The notes under the pieces are model-generated. The model did not search any database. It saw nothing but the letters and a program-made list of their open reading frames with translations, and was not told where the DNA came from. Below, one piece after another: positions 1-10,201 of a DNA stretch of 64,000 nucleotides. Positions within the stretch are counted from its first letter, which is position 1; each line of letters starts with the position of its first letter. The stretch is from positions 2,950,089-3,014,088 of the forward strand of contig CP012811.1 in the NCBI GenBank assembly GCA_001936135.1, written 5' to 3'. Both the position numbers and the translations under genes were made by a program. Source of the stretch: Saccharomycopsis fibuligera x Saccharomycopsis cf. fibuligera (Eukaryota > Ascomycota > Saccharomycetes > Ascoideales > Saccharomycopsidaceae).

Positions 1-2720
1 ATCTTACCTTTAAAGAAGTAAAGCTTTTCATGGGGGTGCTCGACGAGTACAAAAGATACCATGAAATCAATGATCCAATGACTCATAACATTGAACATAA
101 TGATAGTTCTGCTGTCAAAGGTGAAGATCAAAGTCAAAATGAAAGCAAAGATGGTGCGGATGGGGAAGGAGATAATGATGGCATTAGCAAAAGTTCAGCA
201 AATAATTTGAAGAGCCATTATTTGCTTGAGCCACTTTTGGTCCCTAGAACATTATACATGCCATGCGATTCGCAAACCATTAAGGCGTTCACTGAATTTT
301 TGTTAACAGGCCAATTAAATAATAAGATTACCATCAACCCAGTGCTTATTGAGTTATACTTAATCTCCAAATTTTATGAGGTTCCGCTATTGTATAATTT
401 ATGCTCTGAGGTATTGTATGCGGCAATTGGTAAGAAGGAGAATTTTGTGATGAATTATTTGAGCTTTTTAGAATTCGAACTAGGCGAAATGATTACTAAA
501 TCTGAACAACAGAAAGTAGAAATTGAAGCAGCTTTAAATTTTGCTAATGACAATGGAAATTCTGATGAAGTACAAGGCAAGCTCAAATTGCTGGAAATTA
601 ACAATGAAGTTGCGGAGTTGCATCGATTAAAAAAAGGTTTGCAAAGCGAGTTTAGTGTATTCACCACTTTCATGAAAAATATTGACTACAGTGGCAACTA
701 CATGTTGTACGTTATGAAGACAATTGCTGATTACAACCTTAAGCTACGAAAGAATGGAAAAAATGCTGCTAGTAAAAAAGACCTCGACAATGCCAATGAT
801 GATGTGTTTGACTCTGATGATGATTTAGACGACGATGGGTACGAAACCGATGAAATGGATGATTTGATTAATGGGCTCTTATTTGATCAAAAAATGCCGA
901 TGAATTTAGGAGATATTTCAGGAAACCTCGATACGAAGATTTTTCCTAAGGAACGAAGAGCAAGTTTTGTGAAAATTGAAGATCTCATAAATAGCCCCAA
1001 TCCGCCTTCGGATGACTTGATCTCTTTGATCTATCAAGCGGCAACAAGCGCAATGGATAACCGATTGACGTTGAGATCATTGTATTTGCTAATGACAATC
1101 AAACTGCTTAATGATTTTGGAAAGCCGATTGAGGCCAAAATCAAAAATGACTTGGCAAAAGAAGTTGAAAAAGAAGAGCGTGAAGCCAAAAGAGAAAGAG
1201 CCGTGCAGAAAAAATTGGAAAAACAGCAGAGGTTGGAACAGGATAGTTTAAAAAGACAACAAAGGCTTGAGTTTCTTGAAAGAGAAAGATGGCAGGTGGA
1301 AAGAGAACGTTTTAAAGAAGAGCAACGGTTGAAAAAAGAACGACTCCGGAAATTATTTCACGAGCAGAAACAGAATACAGAAGCTGAAAAGGCATCTCAA
1401 GAACTACAAAAGGGTGGTTCGCCTTCGAGTATTATCTCAAGTGATTCACTGGATGAAAAGATCTCAACAGGTGCCAATAAATTGAAAAAAAGTTACAAAG
1501 CGCAGCTATCTAGTGCCTCGAAGGGCTCATTAGCCTCCAGCCCGGAGCAGCAAATGCTGAAAGTCAATACAGTTGACCAAGATGATAGCATATCAGTGCA
1601 TAGCGCTGCACAAATACGACCGGTTGAATCTATTGGGTCTCTCTCGTCAACTAGCTCAAGCCACAAAGGCAGCAGTGGTGGAATTCCCAAGGTGACCGTG
1701 CCAGCAACTAAAGTGCCAGCAAAATCTATTCCAAGCGGAGCAGCTACGTCATTACCAGCCGATGCCGGAACTATACCCGAAATACCACCAGCAGCAACAA
1801 CAAAACATTCTCATTTTGGGATCAAGCGGCGCCCACGCCTTCATACTAGAAGAAGTTTGAGCAATTTCGGCGACAAAAATAAAGCACATCAATCAGTTGA
1901 GACGGGAAAGAGCAATGCTGAAATTGATAATAATGATAAAAGCAATAAGAACAATAATCAGCAGCATCAGCAAACTCATCCGCATGGCAAGTTTTTCAAG
2001 CTCCGCAATTTCGGGCACTCGCACTCGCACTCGCGCTCACCAAGGGATAGTGTGATTTCTGAAGAGGAGGTCAATTTGAATAACGGTGATTATACTACAG
2101 ACAGTAGCAATATCAACAACAGTGTTTTTGCTAGCCCATACAATTTGTCCAAGGGGTCGCTTCAGTTTTCAGGAGCTGGGGCTGGTGCTGATAACACTAT
2201 GCCAAATTCGGACCGGCTGAGCTTCATCAATAGCTATTCTAGTTTGGACCAACCACCACAATATCAGCTGCGGTCACAATATCTTAATGCCCCTGATGGC
2301 GCCAATATACCACTGCATTTAGCCAACATGCATGTTCCGGAACCCTATGGGGCAGCACAGTCACGCAATCCAACATTCTTAGGCGCAGCTATGGACGCTA
2401 GAGCAGATAGCAATAGAAGAAAAGGTGGCGGTTTTACTACTGCTGATAGTAGTAGTGTTAGGTTACCTTCTACTACCGGAAGCGACAACGAAAGTGCTGT
2501 ATATGGCCGACCAGTTGATTTGTTAGAGAAAGCTAAAGCCGGTAATAGTTTGACAGGTAGGTTGCAGCAAAATATTAGCGATGCGCCAAGAGACGCGGCT
2601 GCTAGAGCAGGAAGTCGATATGGCGGGGTGCCGTTGAGTGAAACATCTTCAATTAGTTCAACGAGTAGACCAAAGAAACACGAGAAGAAGGATGAAAAGT
2701 TTAGGTTGTTTCATCATTAG
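1..2720 (+). CDS. MDS3: MDS3/PMD1-like regulator, C-terminal part (5' end outside window)
   Basis: The frame is open from base 3 without a stop, so the ATG at 30 is probably internal and the true start, with any N-terminal Kelch region, lies left of the window. Counting from ATG 30, residues about 65-135 carry a conserved stretch (LLEPLLVPRTLYMPC, then YEVPLLYNLCSEVLYAAIGKKE) that I recognise as the BTB-like region of yeast Mds3/Pmd1. These are TOR/PKA-linked negative regulators of early meiotic genes that also act in pH response and morphogenesis in Candida. A strongly charged coiled coil (Glu/Lys/Arg-rich) follows at about residues 370-455. After it comes a long Ser/Asn-rich disordered tail with His/Ser repeats, ending KFRLFHH. 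A T-rich 3' region follows the stop. The name rests on recalled similarity; the missing 5' end prevents a check for Kelch repeats. Confidence 0.72.
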   Translation, partial: LTFKEVKLFMGVLDEYKRYHEINDPMTHNIEHNDSSAVKGEDQSQNESKDGADGEGDNDGISKSSANNLKSHYLLEPLLVPRTLYMPCDSQTIKAFTEFLLTGQLNNKITINPVLIELYLISKFYEVPLLYNLCSEVLYAAIGKKENFVMNYLSFLEFELGEMITKSEQQKVEIEAALNFANDNGNSDEVQGKLKLLEINNEVAELHRLKKGLQSEFSVFTTFMKNIDYSGNYMLYVMKTIADYNLKLRKNGKNAASKKDLDNANDDVFDSDDDLDDDGYETDEMDDLINGLLFDQKMPMNLGDISGNLDTKIFPKERRASFVKIEDLINSPNPPSDDLISLIYQAATSAMDNRLTLRSLYLLMTIKLLNDFGKPIEAKIKNDLAKEVEKEEREAKRERAVQKKLEKQQRLEQDSLKRQQRLEFLERERWQVERERFKEEQRLKKERLRKLFHEQKQNTEAEKASQELQKGGSPSSIISSDSLDEKISTGANKLKKSYKAQLSSASKGSLASSPEQQMLKVNTVDQDDSISVHSAAQIRPVESIGSLSSTSSSHKGSSGGIPKVTVPATKVPAKSIPSGAATSLPADAGTIPEIPPAATTKHSHFGIKRRPRLHTRRSLSNFGDKNKAHQSVETGKSNAEIDNNDKSNKNNNQQHQQTHPHGKFFKLRNFGHSHSHSRSPRDSVISEEEVNLNNGDYTTDSSNINNSVFASPYNLSKGSLQFSGAGAGADNTMPNSDRLSFINSYSSLDQPPQYQLRSQYLNAPDGANIPLHLANMHVPEPYGAAQSRNPTFLGAAMDARADSNRRKGGGFTTADSSSVRLPSTTGSDNESAVYGRPVDLLEKAKAGNSLTGRLQQNISDAPRDAAARAGSRYGGVPLSETSSISSTSRPKKHEKKDEKFRLFHH

Positions 2721-4665
2721 GGTTTTTTATTATTATTATTATTATTTTTTTTTTGTTTTTGTTTTTGTTTTTGTTATTCCCGTGTTTTGGCCATAGGCGT
2801 GCTACATTTTTACCTATTTTATTCATTCAAAAAGCTTTTTTTTTTATTTTTTTTTTCTATCTCTGATGCGTTATTTACTTTCTTGCTGGACTTTTATATT
2901 CTTTTAAATCGGTTTTCTATATTATTTTGCTTAGATTTGTATGTACGGGTGCTTAATGTCAATTTCTAAACGGGTTCTAGTATTCTGTATCTGAGCTTGA
3001 ATATCTCCAGAGAAAGTCTTTATGGAACCAAATGCAGTTGTATTGTTGGACATACAGGCTATGTTTTTATGAGGTATTTAGCACCAACGGACTATATAAA
3101 GTTGCACAAGATGCATTCATTGGGAATATTTCACTGCGATATTAAGTTGCGAAAACGGCAATAAAAGCTCTGCGCTTTGTCAATAATATCATGTGATCTT
3201 GAAAAAAACTAGAAGTGAAGTCGAATAACCAAAACCGAAAGATTATCAGATACTCAACTCGATCAAAGACATTATCTTTTTAGAGATTTTTTTTTTTTTT
3301 TTTTTTTTTTTTTGAAAGAAATTTGTCGACCTGAGGGACATAACATGTTTTATTACTTCAGCTTTGGTAATGATGGAGTTGAATCATCGTTAGAAAAATT
3401 AGCTAAGCCAAAAAGGAATACAATTGGCGAATTTTGAGGAAGTCGAAAGTTGCATATTAGAGCTCCAGAAGCAGTAATGACAACAACGCTAATAACTCCC
3501 GATTAAGGGGAAATGTATGACAGATACAGATAGCTGCTGTTCACGAAGTAGACAAAGAGGGGGTGCCTAACCCCAACGCAAGCAACTGGCTGGTTTGTTT
3601 ACTTTATGCCGCAAAAGGGCTCCTGGTGTGCAAGATCACGCATGCATGCACATGAATGTATCGGTGGTACCCTACCCAAATTATTTGCACAGCCACCGGG
3701 CAACGCGCTTTGCTACGCAGAGGGTTTGCGGTGCCATGCAGCATAGCCGCCGAGAACCGTGAATAAGTATTACGGTATTGCCTCAAGACAGACAAGCAAG
3801 TTATAGCTGAATGGTCAGTCGGAAGACGTAAGATTCTTTACAAATATATGGCAGCCGCTTCAGGTGAAGAAGTGAGCCCGCCGGGGCCGGTGTTTGAGTC
3901 GGGAGAGCCGGTGCAGAATGATTCAGGCGCAACCGCTTCGAGCAACTGGGCCTCATCACAAGGAGCTGTAAGCTGTGCTGGTGCTTTGGGATTAAGTATT
4001 GACAAGAAATCAGCCAAGCAGTGGCAGTGTGTGCTAAAGCCTACCTATGGGCTGTAGCAATGGCATAGCGTAGGATAGTTAATGTGTGTATAAGTATGTG
4101 TGGAACAGCACTGTGGATAGTGTAAGCGATGTTATTTAAGCAAGGCGCTGCTACGGATGCTGAGAGAGCGCTGGTATATTAATAGCAGCAGACACTGCCC
4201 ATTTCCAGCAGCGTTAAAGATTGTATACAACATCTTGTATTGTATTGTATTGTATTGTTGAGAAGGACCGCAGTGCAAAACGACAGTGGTGGCCGTGAAC
4301 CAGTGTTGACAAGAGAAATTGTCAATTGATTCGTCCAAGACAACTATCGCTCACTCACTCACTCACTAACTCCAAGAATCGCTTTTTCCCCAGGAGACGC
4401 CGTGTGCACCCGTCCACCAAACAGTACTTTTCTCTTCTTCTTCTTCTTCTTCTTCCTCCTCTTCGTCCTCGTCTTCTGCGCTTAACGCTACCGCAGCCAG
4501 GTGTCAAGTAAAGTTCGTTTTTTCTTTTTTATTTTTTTTTTTTTTTTTTTGCTTCCCGTGTTCCTTCCTTCACCTTTGTTTTCTTTTTGTTTTCTTTTGT
4601 TTTCAGCAAACCAAAACCAAATCAAACCAAAATATTCAATTCAAGATAGAATCATCCATTGCAAG

Positions 4666-4722
<57 letters not shown>

Positions 4723-4811
4723 CATACACACACTACTCCCATACAATACAAGCATTTCTTAGAAAAAAGATAGCCAATATACGGCTTCCATAATACATAC
4801 AGACACACAAC
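2721..4811. other. Intergenic region, 2.1 kb, with microsatellites
   Basis: No convincing gene seen. It holds a (TTA)n/poly-T stretch just after the MDS3-like stop, a 27-base T run at 3287-3313, a CTT/CCT-type trinucleotide run near 4433-4460, a 19-base T run at 4532-4550, and a CA microsatellite running directly into a TA microsatellite (about 4668-4721). The last 300 bases are probably promoter and 5' UTR of the FLC-type gene. A 69-codon ATG frame at 3848-4057 has no recognisable features. Confidence 0.6.
4668..4721. repeat. (CA)n-(TA)n compound microsatellite
   Basis: An uninterrupted CA dinucleotide run of roughly 18 units passes directly into about 8 TA units. It sits 90 bases upstream of the FLC-type start codon, so length changes here could alter the leader or promoter. 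Such a run is expected to vary in length between strains. Confidence 0.95.
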
Positions 4812-7379
4812 ATGATATTTAGGAAACTTCTATTTCTCTTTACCTTCATCTTCAACCTCCAGCTAGCCTCTGCCGAGCGCTACATAGAAACATCCTCGTT
4901 GTTAACATGTATGCAAAACTCCCAGCTTACCGCATCATACTTCAACGTTGTCTACACTCCAAATGACACCAAGGTCTACTTTGACATCAGTGCCATCTCC
5001 ACTTTGTCCGGCTACATCCGCGCCCACATGGAAGTCATTGTTTATGGTCTCACGGTGGTGGAAAAAAACTTGTCCATGTGCGACTTGGGCTACAAGAACT
5101 TGTGTCCCATTAGCGCTGGTCGTATTGACGTTGATTCCAATTACGAAGTTAGTAGCAGCTATACAAAACAAATCCCCGCCATTGCTTTCACCGTCCCCGA
5201 CTTGGATGCTAAAGTCAAAGTCACCGTTTATAACAACGACACCACCAATAATACCGCAGTGGCGTGTGTCGAAGCATTATTAACTAATGGGAAAACAGTG
5301 CAAACCAAATATGCGTCGTGGCCCATTGCTGCAATCTCGGGGCTTGGGTTGATCACATCCGGGGTGATTTCCGTTACTGGCCATTCCAATACAGCGGCCC
5401 ACATTGCCTCCAATTCGTTATCATTGTTCGTTTATTTCCAAAACTTGGCAATTACTTCGATGATGGCCGTCGATAGAGTGCCTCCGATTGCCGCTGCTTG
5501 GTGCCAAAACTTCCAGTGGTCTATGGGAATTATTCATTTGAAATTCTTAACTAAAATTGCTAATTGGTATGTGCAGGCAACTGGAGGAACATCGACTTCG
5601 GTGCTTAGCAACAAGAAAGTTTTATCTATTTCTGTACAAAAAAAATTGATCAAAAGATCAGGCTATCAAACATTAAAGTACTTGAGCGATTTGTATGAGC
5701 GTGCACAAAATAACAACTACTTGTTGGTGACTCCAAAATACCAGGCTAGACACCGTTATAATCCTAATGATCATGTTTATATTGCTAAAAGAGCAACTAC
5801 CGCTGCAGACACCTTGGAAGACAGCAGTCTTTATAATACTGATGAAACAAATACCACCGCCTTAACTTCCAAGATTTTGGTTTTGCGCGGTATTCAAAGA
5901 GTTGCTTATTTGGCCAGTATTGAGATTACCTCATTGTTTTTCACCGGTATGGTATTTACGATTTTCTTCGCCTTTGTGCTTGTTGTATGTCTTTCAATTT
6001 TCAAAGCTATTATCGAGTTGCTTATTCGTGCCAACGTTATCAAAGATGTCAAATTCTCAGAATATCGTGGCCAATGGCGTAATATTATTAAGGGTGCACT
6101 CTACCGTTTGTTTTTGATTGGTTTACCGCAGATTGTTGTTTTATGTTTGTGGGAGCTAACTGAGCGCGATAGTGTTGCTTGTGTGGTGATGGCCATTGTG
6201 CTACTCATTATTGTTCTTGGTATACTTGTACAAGCTTCCATTAAATTGGTACTTATTGGTCGTGAATCAGTGAGACTATACAAGAATCCAGCATACAGTC
6301 TTTATGGCGACACCAAGATTTTGAACAAGTATGGATTTTTGTACGTGCAGTATAGCGCTGGATGTTACTATTGGATTGCTGTTTCATTGAGTTACATTAT
6401 TCTCAGATCATTAATTATTGCAGTATTGCAACATGCTGGTAAAGTGCAGGCAGTAATTATCTTTGTGTTTGAGTTAGTATATTTCATTGCTCTTTGTTGC
6501 GTCAGGCCATACATGGACCGTCGTACCAATATTTTCAACATTTTAATTCACTTGGTGAATTTGATCAATGCTGTATTCTTTTTGATTTTCAGTAATTTAT
6601 TTGGCCAGAAAGATGTTGTTAGCTCTATTTCTGGAGTGGTATTATTTGTGCTTAATGCGATTTTCTCATTGATTTTGTTAATTTTCACCATTGTTACTTG
6701 TGTGATGGCTATTCTTTACAAAAATCCAGACACCAAGTACACTCCAGTGAATGATGATAGAGTCTGTTTTATCAAAAGAGCTGATGGTGATGAAAAATTA
6801 AGAGGTGGCACTGAATTGGGTGAATTAGGTAGCACTGCTTTGCGAGGTCATGAAGATTTGGATTTGATGCAAACTTTAAGCCATCAGCATGCTAATAGTG
6901 GTACTTATGGGCCTTCGCTTGGTAAAAACAACGGTTTTGAAGATGATGATTATGATATTGATGATAAATTTCCTTCTTCAAGGTTACCAACTGGTGCAGG
7001 CGCTGCAGGTGCAGGAGCCGCTGGCGCCGGTGCAGGTGCTGGTATGATGGGTACTAGTACTACTGGGGGAAGCAATAGAAACCGCAGCGACTCGCTTAAT
7101 GAGGGCCATGTGGTACAGCCAGGTTCTCTAATTTACAATAATCATGGAAGCGGTCTAAGTTCAGGGTCGTTGGGTGCAGTCAGCAAACCAAGCAACGTTT
7201 ATGGCGATGTGAATACGGGTTACAAAGGTATGTCAGATACAACTGGCACAGGAACGGGCAGTAGTAATACTCTTGGGCCAAATCAGTATTCAAATTATGG
7301 AGGGTCCAGTAATATGTATCCATATGATATGTCTGGATCTAGTACAAATTTGGCTCATAATCCTTATGGAAGATATTAA
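4812..7379 (+). CDS. FLC2: FLC/TRP-like membrane protein (flavin carrier family)
   Basis: The 855-residue product has an N-terminal signal peptide (hydrophobic residues 3-20, likely cleavage after LASA). A luminal domain of about 170 residues follows with spaced cysteines and N-glycosylation sequons (NDT, NLS, NDT). Then comes a block of about nine transmembrane helices between residues about 175 and 655. This layout (TRP_N then TRP) is that of the fungal Flc family, ER/vacuole/Golgi proteins linked to FAD import, calcium release and cell-wall integrity. The motif region WPIAAISGLGLITSGVIS and the following NLAITSMMAVDRVPPIAAAW segment look typical of Flc1/Flc2. The C-terminal 200 residues are cytosolic and low-complexity: an acidic patch, a Gly/Ala run near 735-750, and a Tyr/Gly/Ser-rich end. 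The ATG at 4812 is chosen because it gives the signal peptide. Which FLC paralogue this is remains uncertain. Confidence 0.85.
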   Translation: MIFRKLLFLFTFIFNLQLASAERYIETSSLLTCMQNSQLTASYFNVVYTPNDTKVYFDISAISTLSGYIRAHMEVIVYGLTVVEKNLSMCDLGYKNLCPISAGRIDVDSNYEVSSSYTKQIPAIAFTVPDLDAKVKVTVYNNDTTNNTAVACVEALLTNGKTVQTKYASWPIAAISGLGLITSGVISVTGHSNTAAHIASNSLSLFVYFQNLAITSMMAVDRVPPIAAAWCQNFQWSMGIIHLKFLTKIANWYVQATGGTSTSVLSNKKVLSISVQKKLIKRSGYQTLKYLSDLYERAQNNNYLLVTPKYQARHRYNPNDHVYIAKRATTAADTLEDSSLYNTDETNTTALTSKILVLRGIQRVAYLASIEITSLFFTGMVFTIFFAFVLVVCLSIFKAIIELLIRANVIKDVKFSEYRGQWRNIIKGALYRLFLIGLPQIVVLCLWELTERDSVACVVMAIVLLIIVLGILVQASIKLVLIGRESVRLYKNPAYSLYGDTKILNKYGFLYVQYSAGCYYWIAVSLSYIILRSLIIAVLQHAGKVQAVIIFVFELVYFIALCCVRPYMDRRTNIFNILIHLVNLINAVFFLIFSNLFGQKDVVSSISGVVLFVLNAIFSLILLIFTIVTCVMAILYKNPDTKYTPVNDDRVCFIKRADGDEKLRGGTELGELGSTALRGHEDLDLMQTLSHQHANSGTYGPSLGKNNGFEDDDYDIDDKFPSSRLPTGAGAAGAGAAGAGAGAGMMGTSTTGGSNRNRSDSLNEGHVVQPGSLIYNNHGSGLSSGSLGAVSKPSNVYGDVNTGYKGMSDTTGTGTGSSNTLGPNQYSNYGGSSNMYPYDMSGSSTNLAHNPYGRY

Positions 7380-7831
7380 TGGAGCAAGTTGCTAAACGGA
7401 ACTTGACCATCGAGCTTAATGCTGACAAACAAGAACATTTGAGCAAAACACAGTGCCCAGTTTTCGTTTCTACTGCGAATATCACCATTCTTGGTCGACA
7501 AATCTGCTATTAAAGATTTGAAAAATAATACACTATTCGGTCATAAACCTCTTTGGCACATGGATGGAGGGCCGATCAGCTATATTTTTCACAGTTATCA
7601 TTGTTATTGTTTTCGCCGCCATCATTACCATAACCATCATCATCATTGCCAACACCACATTACCGTAATTAGCATTGCTAATAGTATCACCATACTATCA
7701 TTTTTTCTATCATTAAAAATTTTTTTTTTTTTTTTGTTACTGGTTTGCTTGAGTTTATCGTATTTTTTGTATTTTTTTTTTCTTTTCCTATATTTTTGTC
7801 GTGCTTTGATTATTTGTCCTCCTTGGCGAGT

Positions 7832-7863
<32 letters not shown>

Positions 7864-10201
7864 CCTATAGCTTGTTTATTGCTACTATTGTTAAACCTTG
7901 ACCGTTACTTTGTTGATTTATTTTTTCTTTTTTTTCCTTTTTATTATATTTAAAATTCTTTTGTCTAGTGTTTATTCTCCATCTTTTCATTTCCCTATAT
8001 TCATTGTACTCTATTCTTACTCTAATACTGGTACTAATTCGTTCTGTTTTCCACACATACATATTTGACTTAGTATACTATTTGATTCACTGCAGAACCA
8101 GTCGACGACAACGGAATGAATTCAAGCATGGTGTCTGCTATACTCGGAGTAGAAAATGCGGCATCTAGATTAGGCAAGTGGTGGGGTAGATGATTGGTAG
8201 GCCGCTTAGTAAAAGAAAAGGTAGTTTTATTTTTCAAATTGCGGAGTACTCAGCAGTGTTCAAGGTTTTTACTGGCCTGGAGAGCAGTTGGCCGATGAGC
8301 TTAGGTACCTACATGGGCAGACAATAGCCATTATTATTGCGAATATGCAGTACTGTTTTACTGTTTACCGTTTACTGTTTGGCTATTGGCTTATAATTAG
8401 CGCTTCCTTACCTTACTGTTTGTATTGTACCTTTATGGGAATGACGTATTAGGACAATTGCAATGCTGCGAAATATACGAAGGGTGCAATTTGTACCTGG
8501 ACGGTTGTTAGGAATGGCCTCGTCCATCGCGTGGGGTGTTATTTTATTTGTTAGCTGTGTTGTTGAATACTCTACTATATAATATTGGGCTTGCAATATG
8601 TATGCTACGCGACGTGTGCGAGGCGGAAAATTCTCAGTGCTAAGATGAAATTACAATAGTGCGGTGCTTAGCGCTAGCATTGATAGACATTTGGGCGATT
8701 ACAAGGATGGTTAGCGAGGGAGGTGAATTTATGGGTGTGTGATTTGTTGCGGCGGTTAGAAATTAGAAAAATACAGATAAGTTTTTTCTTGGATACCGTG
8801 AGGGAATATACTACATTGTACGGCACATCAACGACACCAGGGGAGATTGGAGTTTCCACATATAGGACAGTCCAGAGTGTCGTCGCAGTGCGGTTAGTGT
8901 TTTCATGGGCGCTTGGGGGAGTGGAGGAGCCTCAGCCACTGCAGAGACTACCACAGTCGTTTATTGCAAAGTAACTGGTAAACCAAATCCTGAGATATAC
9001 GAGCCGCTTTGGCATTCGTTAAACACAAACACAAGTTACAAAACGGCTAGCTGTCGCAGCTGCCAGTGATTCCACGCTGGGAGGAAGCGCGGCGAGCGCA
9101 TACAAAAGCATGCTCCAGCAGCCATAAGCAGACAATAGCATCCTGCCGCATGAAATTCCGGACCTGCCGCCAACCACTGTTTACCCCATCCCCTGCTATT
9201 ATGTGTATGTTTGTATACTACTGCGATAAATAATCTACAAGATCACCGCAAGAATTCCAGCAGATGACGACAACCCACAGAAGCGATACTGTGCCTGATA
9301 CCGCCGACCCTGGAGCAATGAGACAGCCGGTGAAGGTGACTCAGCATAGTCATATCCCGTAGGATCCTATATCCTTGCCACTGCAGCCTCCGGGTACCCT
9401 CCGCTCGCTGGCACTCATGCTGCTAATATCTGATCGATCACAACGGCTGTTTGACATAATACCAGTATGCATCAAACTTCAAACTATAAAACCAGTGGTG
9501 GAAAACACGCCCCCACACTCAGCAAACGACAGAGTAGGCTTGTCGTTTTTGTTTTTTTTTCTTTCTCTTGCTCTGTTGTTGTATTGGATGCATCAAGAAT
9601 TTTTCAGTCCAACGCCCACAGACAGCCGACAATCGCGCTTGATTAATTAGAGGCTGCATATGCAGACAACGCACACAATGCAACAGCTGATTAGCGAGCT
9701 ATTATTATTACTTTAACAGACAAGTAACTAAGGATCAGCACAGCGTCAACAGAGTCTTCGCTGTCGCAGTTGTAATTACGCGAGACTTCCCAGCGTTTAA
9801 TCCTTCTTTTGCTTGAGAGTTTTGGCGCTATCAGCGTTTAGCCAACAGCGCTTAATTGAGCACACACTGCGCTAGTACAATGTCTGTCTCAGCGTCTGTC
9901 TAGTTCACTTACTTTTAGCGCTGAAAATTCTTCCTTCCTTCCCTTGATTCATTCCTGGACTCTCTTGATGTTTCAATCTTGTTCTTGATTTTTTTTTTTT
10001 TTATCTCTCTTTTATTCTGGTATTCTTTCTCTTCTTCACTCTCTTTTATCCAAATATTCATTCTTTTCATTCTTCACTCTTTTCATTCTTTATTCTTTTC
10101 ATTCTTTTCATTCTTCATTCTTTTCATTCCGTTCATTTCACACTCTCTTCTCCCTATCCTCCCCAAATGCTCCTGGCCCCTTTCTCATAGCCAATCCTCT
10201 A
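7380..10201. other. Long intergenic region, 2.8 kb
   Basis: No supported gene on either strand. It contains CAT/CCA-rich sequence near 7590-7660, a 28-base T run at 7833-7860, and pyrimidine-rich DNA from about 9930 to 10200 in which CATTCTTTT-like units recur (about 10040-10140). The final 250 bases are probably the leader of the ABC transporter gene. Small open frames in this stretch (for example 8723-8974) show no domain, signal or conserved composition. A long upstream region like this is usually regulatory in yeasts; that is inference. Confidence 0.55.

Noticed and set aside
3848-4057. A 69-codon ATG frame between the MDS3-like and FLC genes
   Set aside because: No motif, signal or homology that I can recognise, and no promoter context. 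Likely chance.
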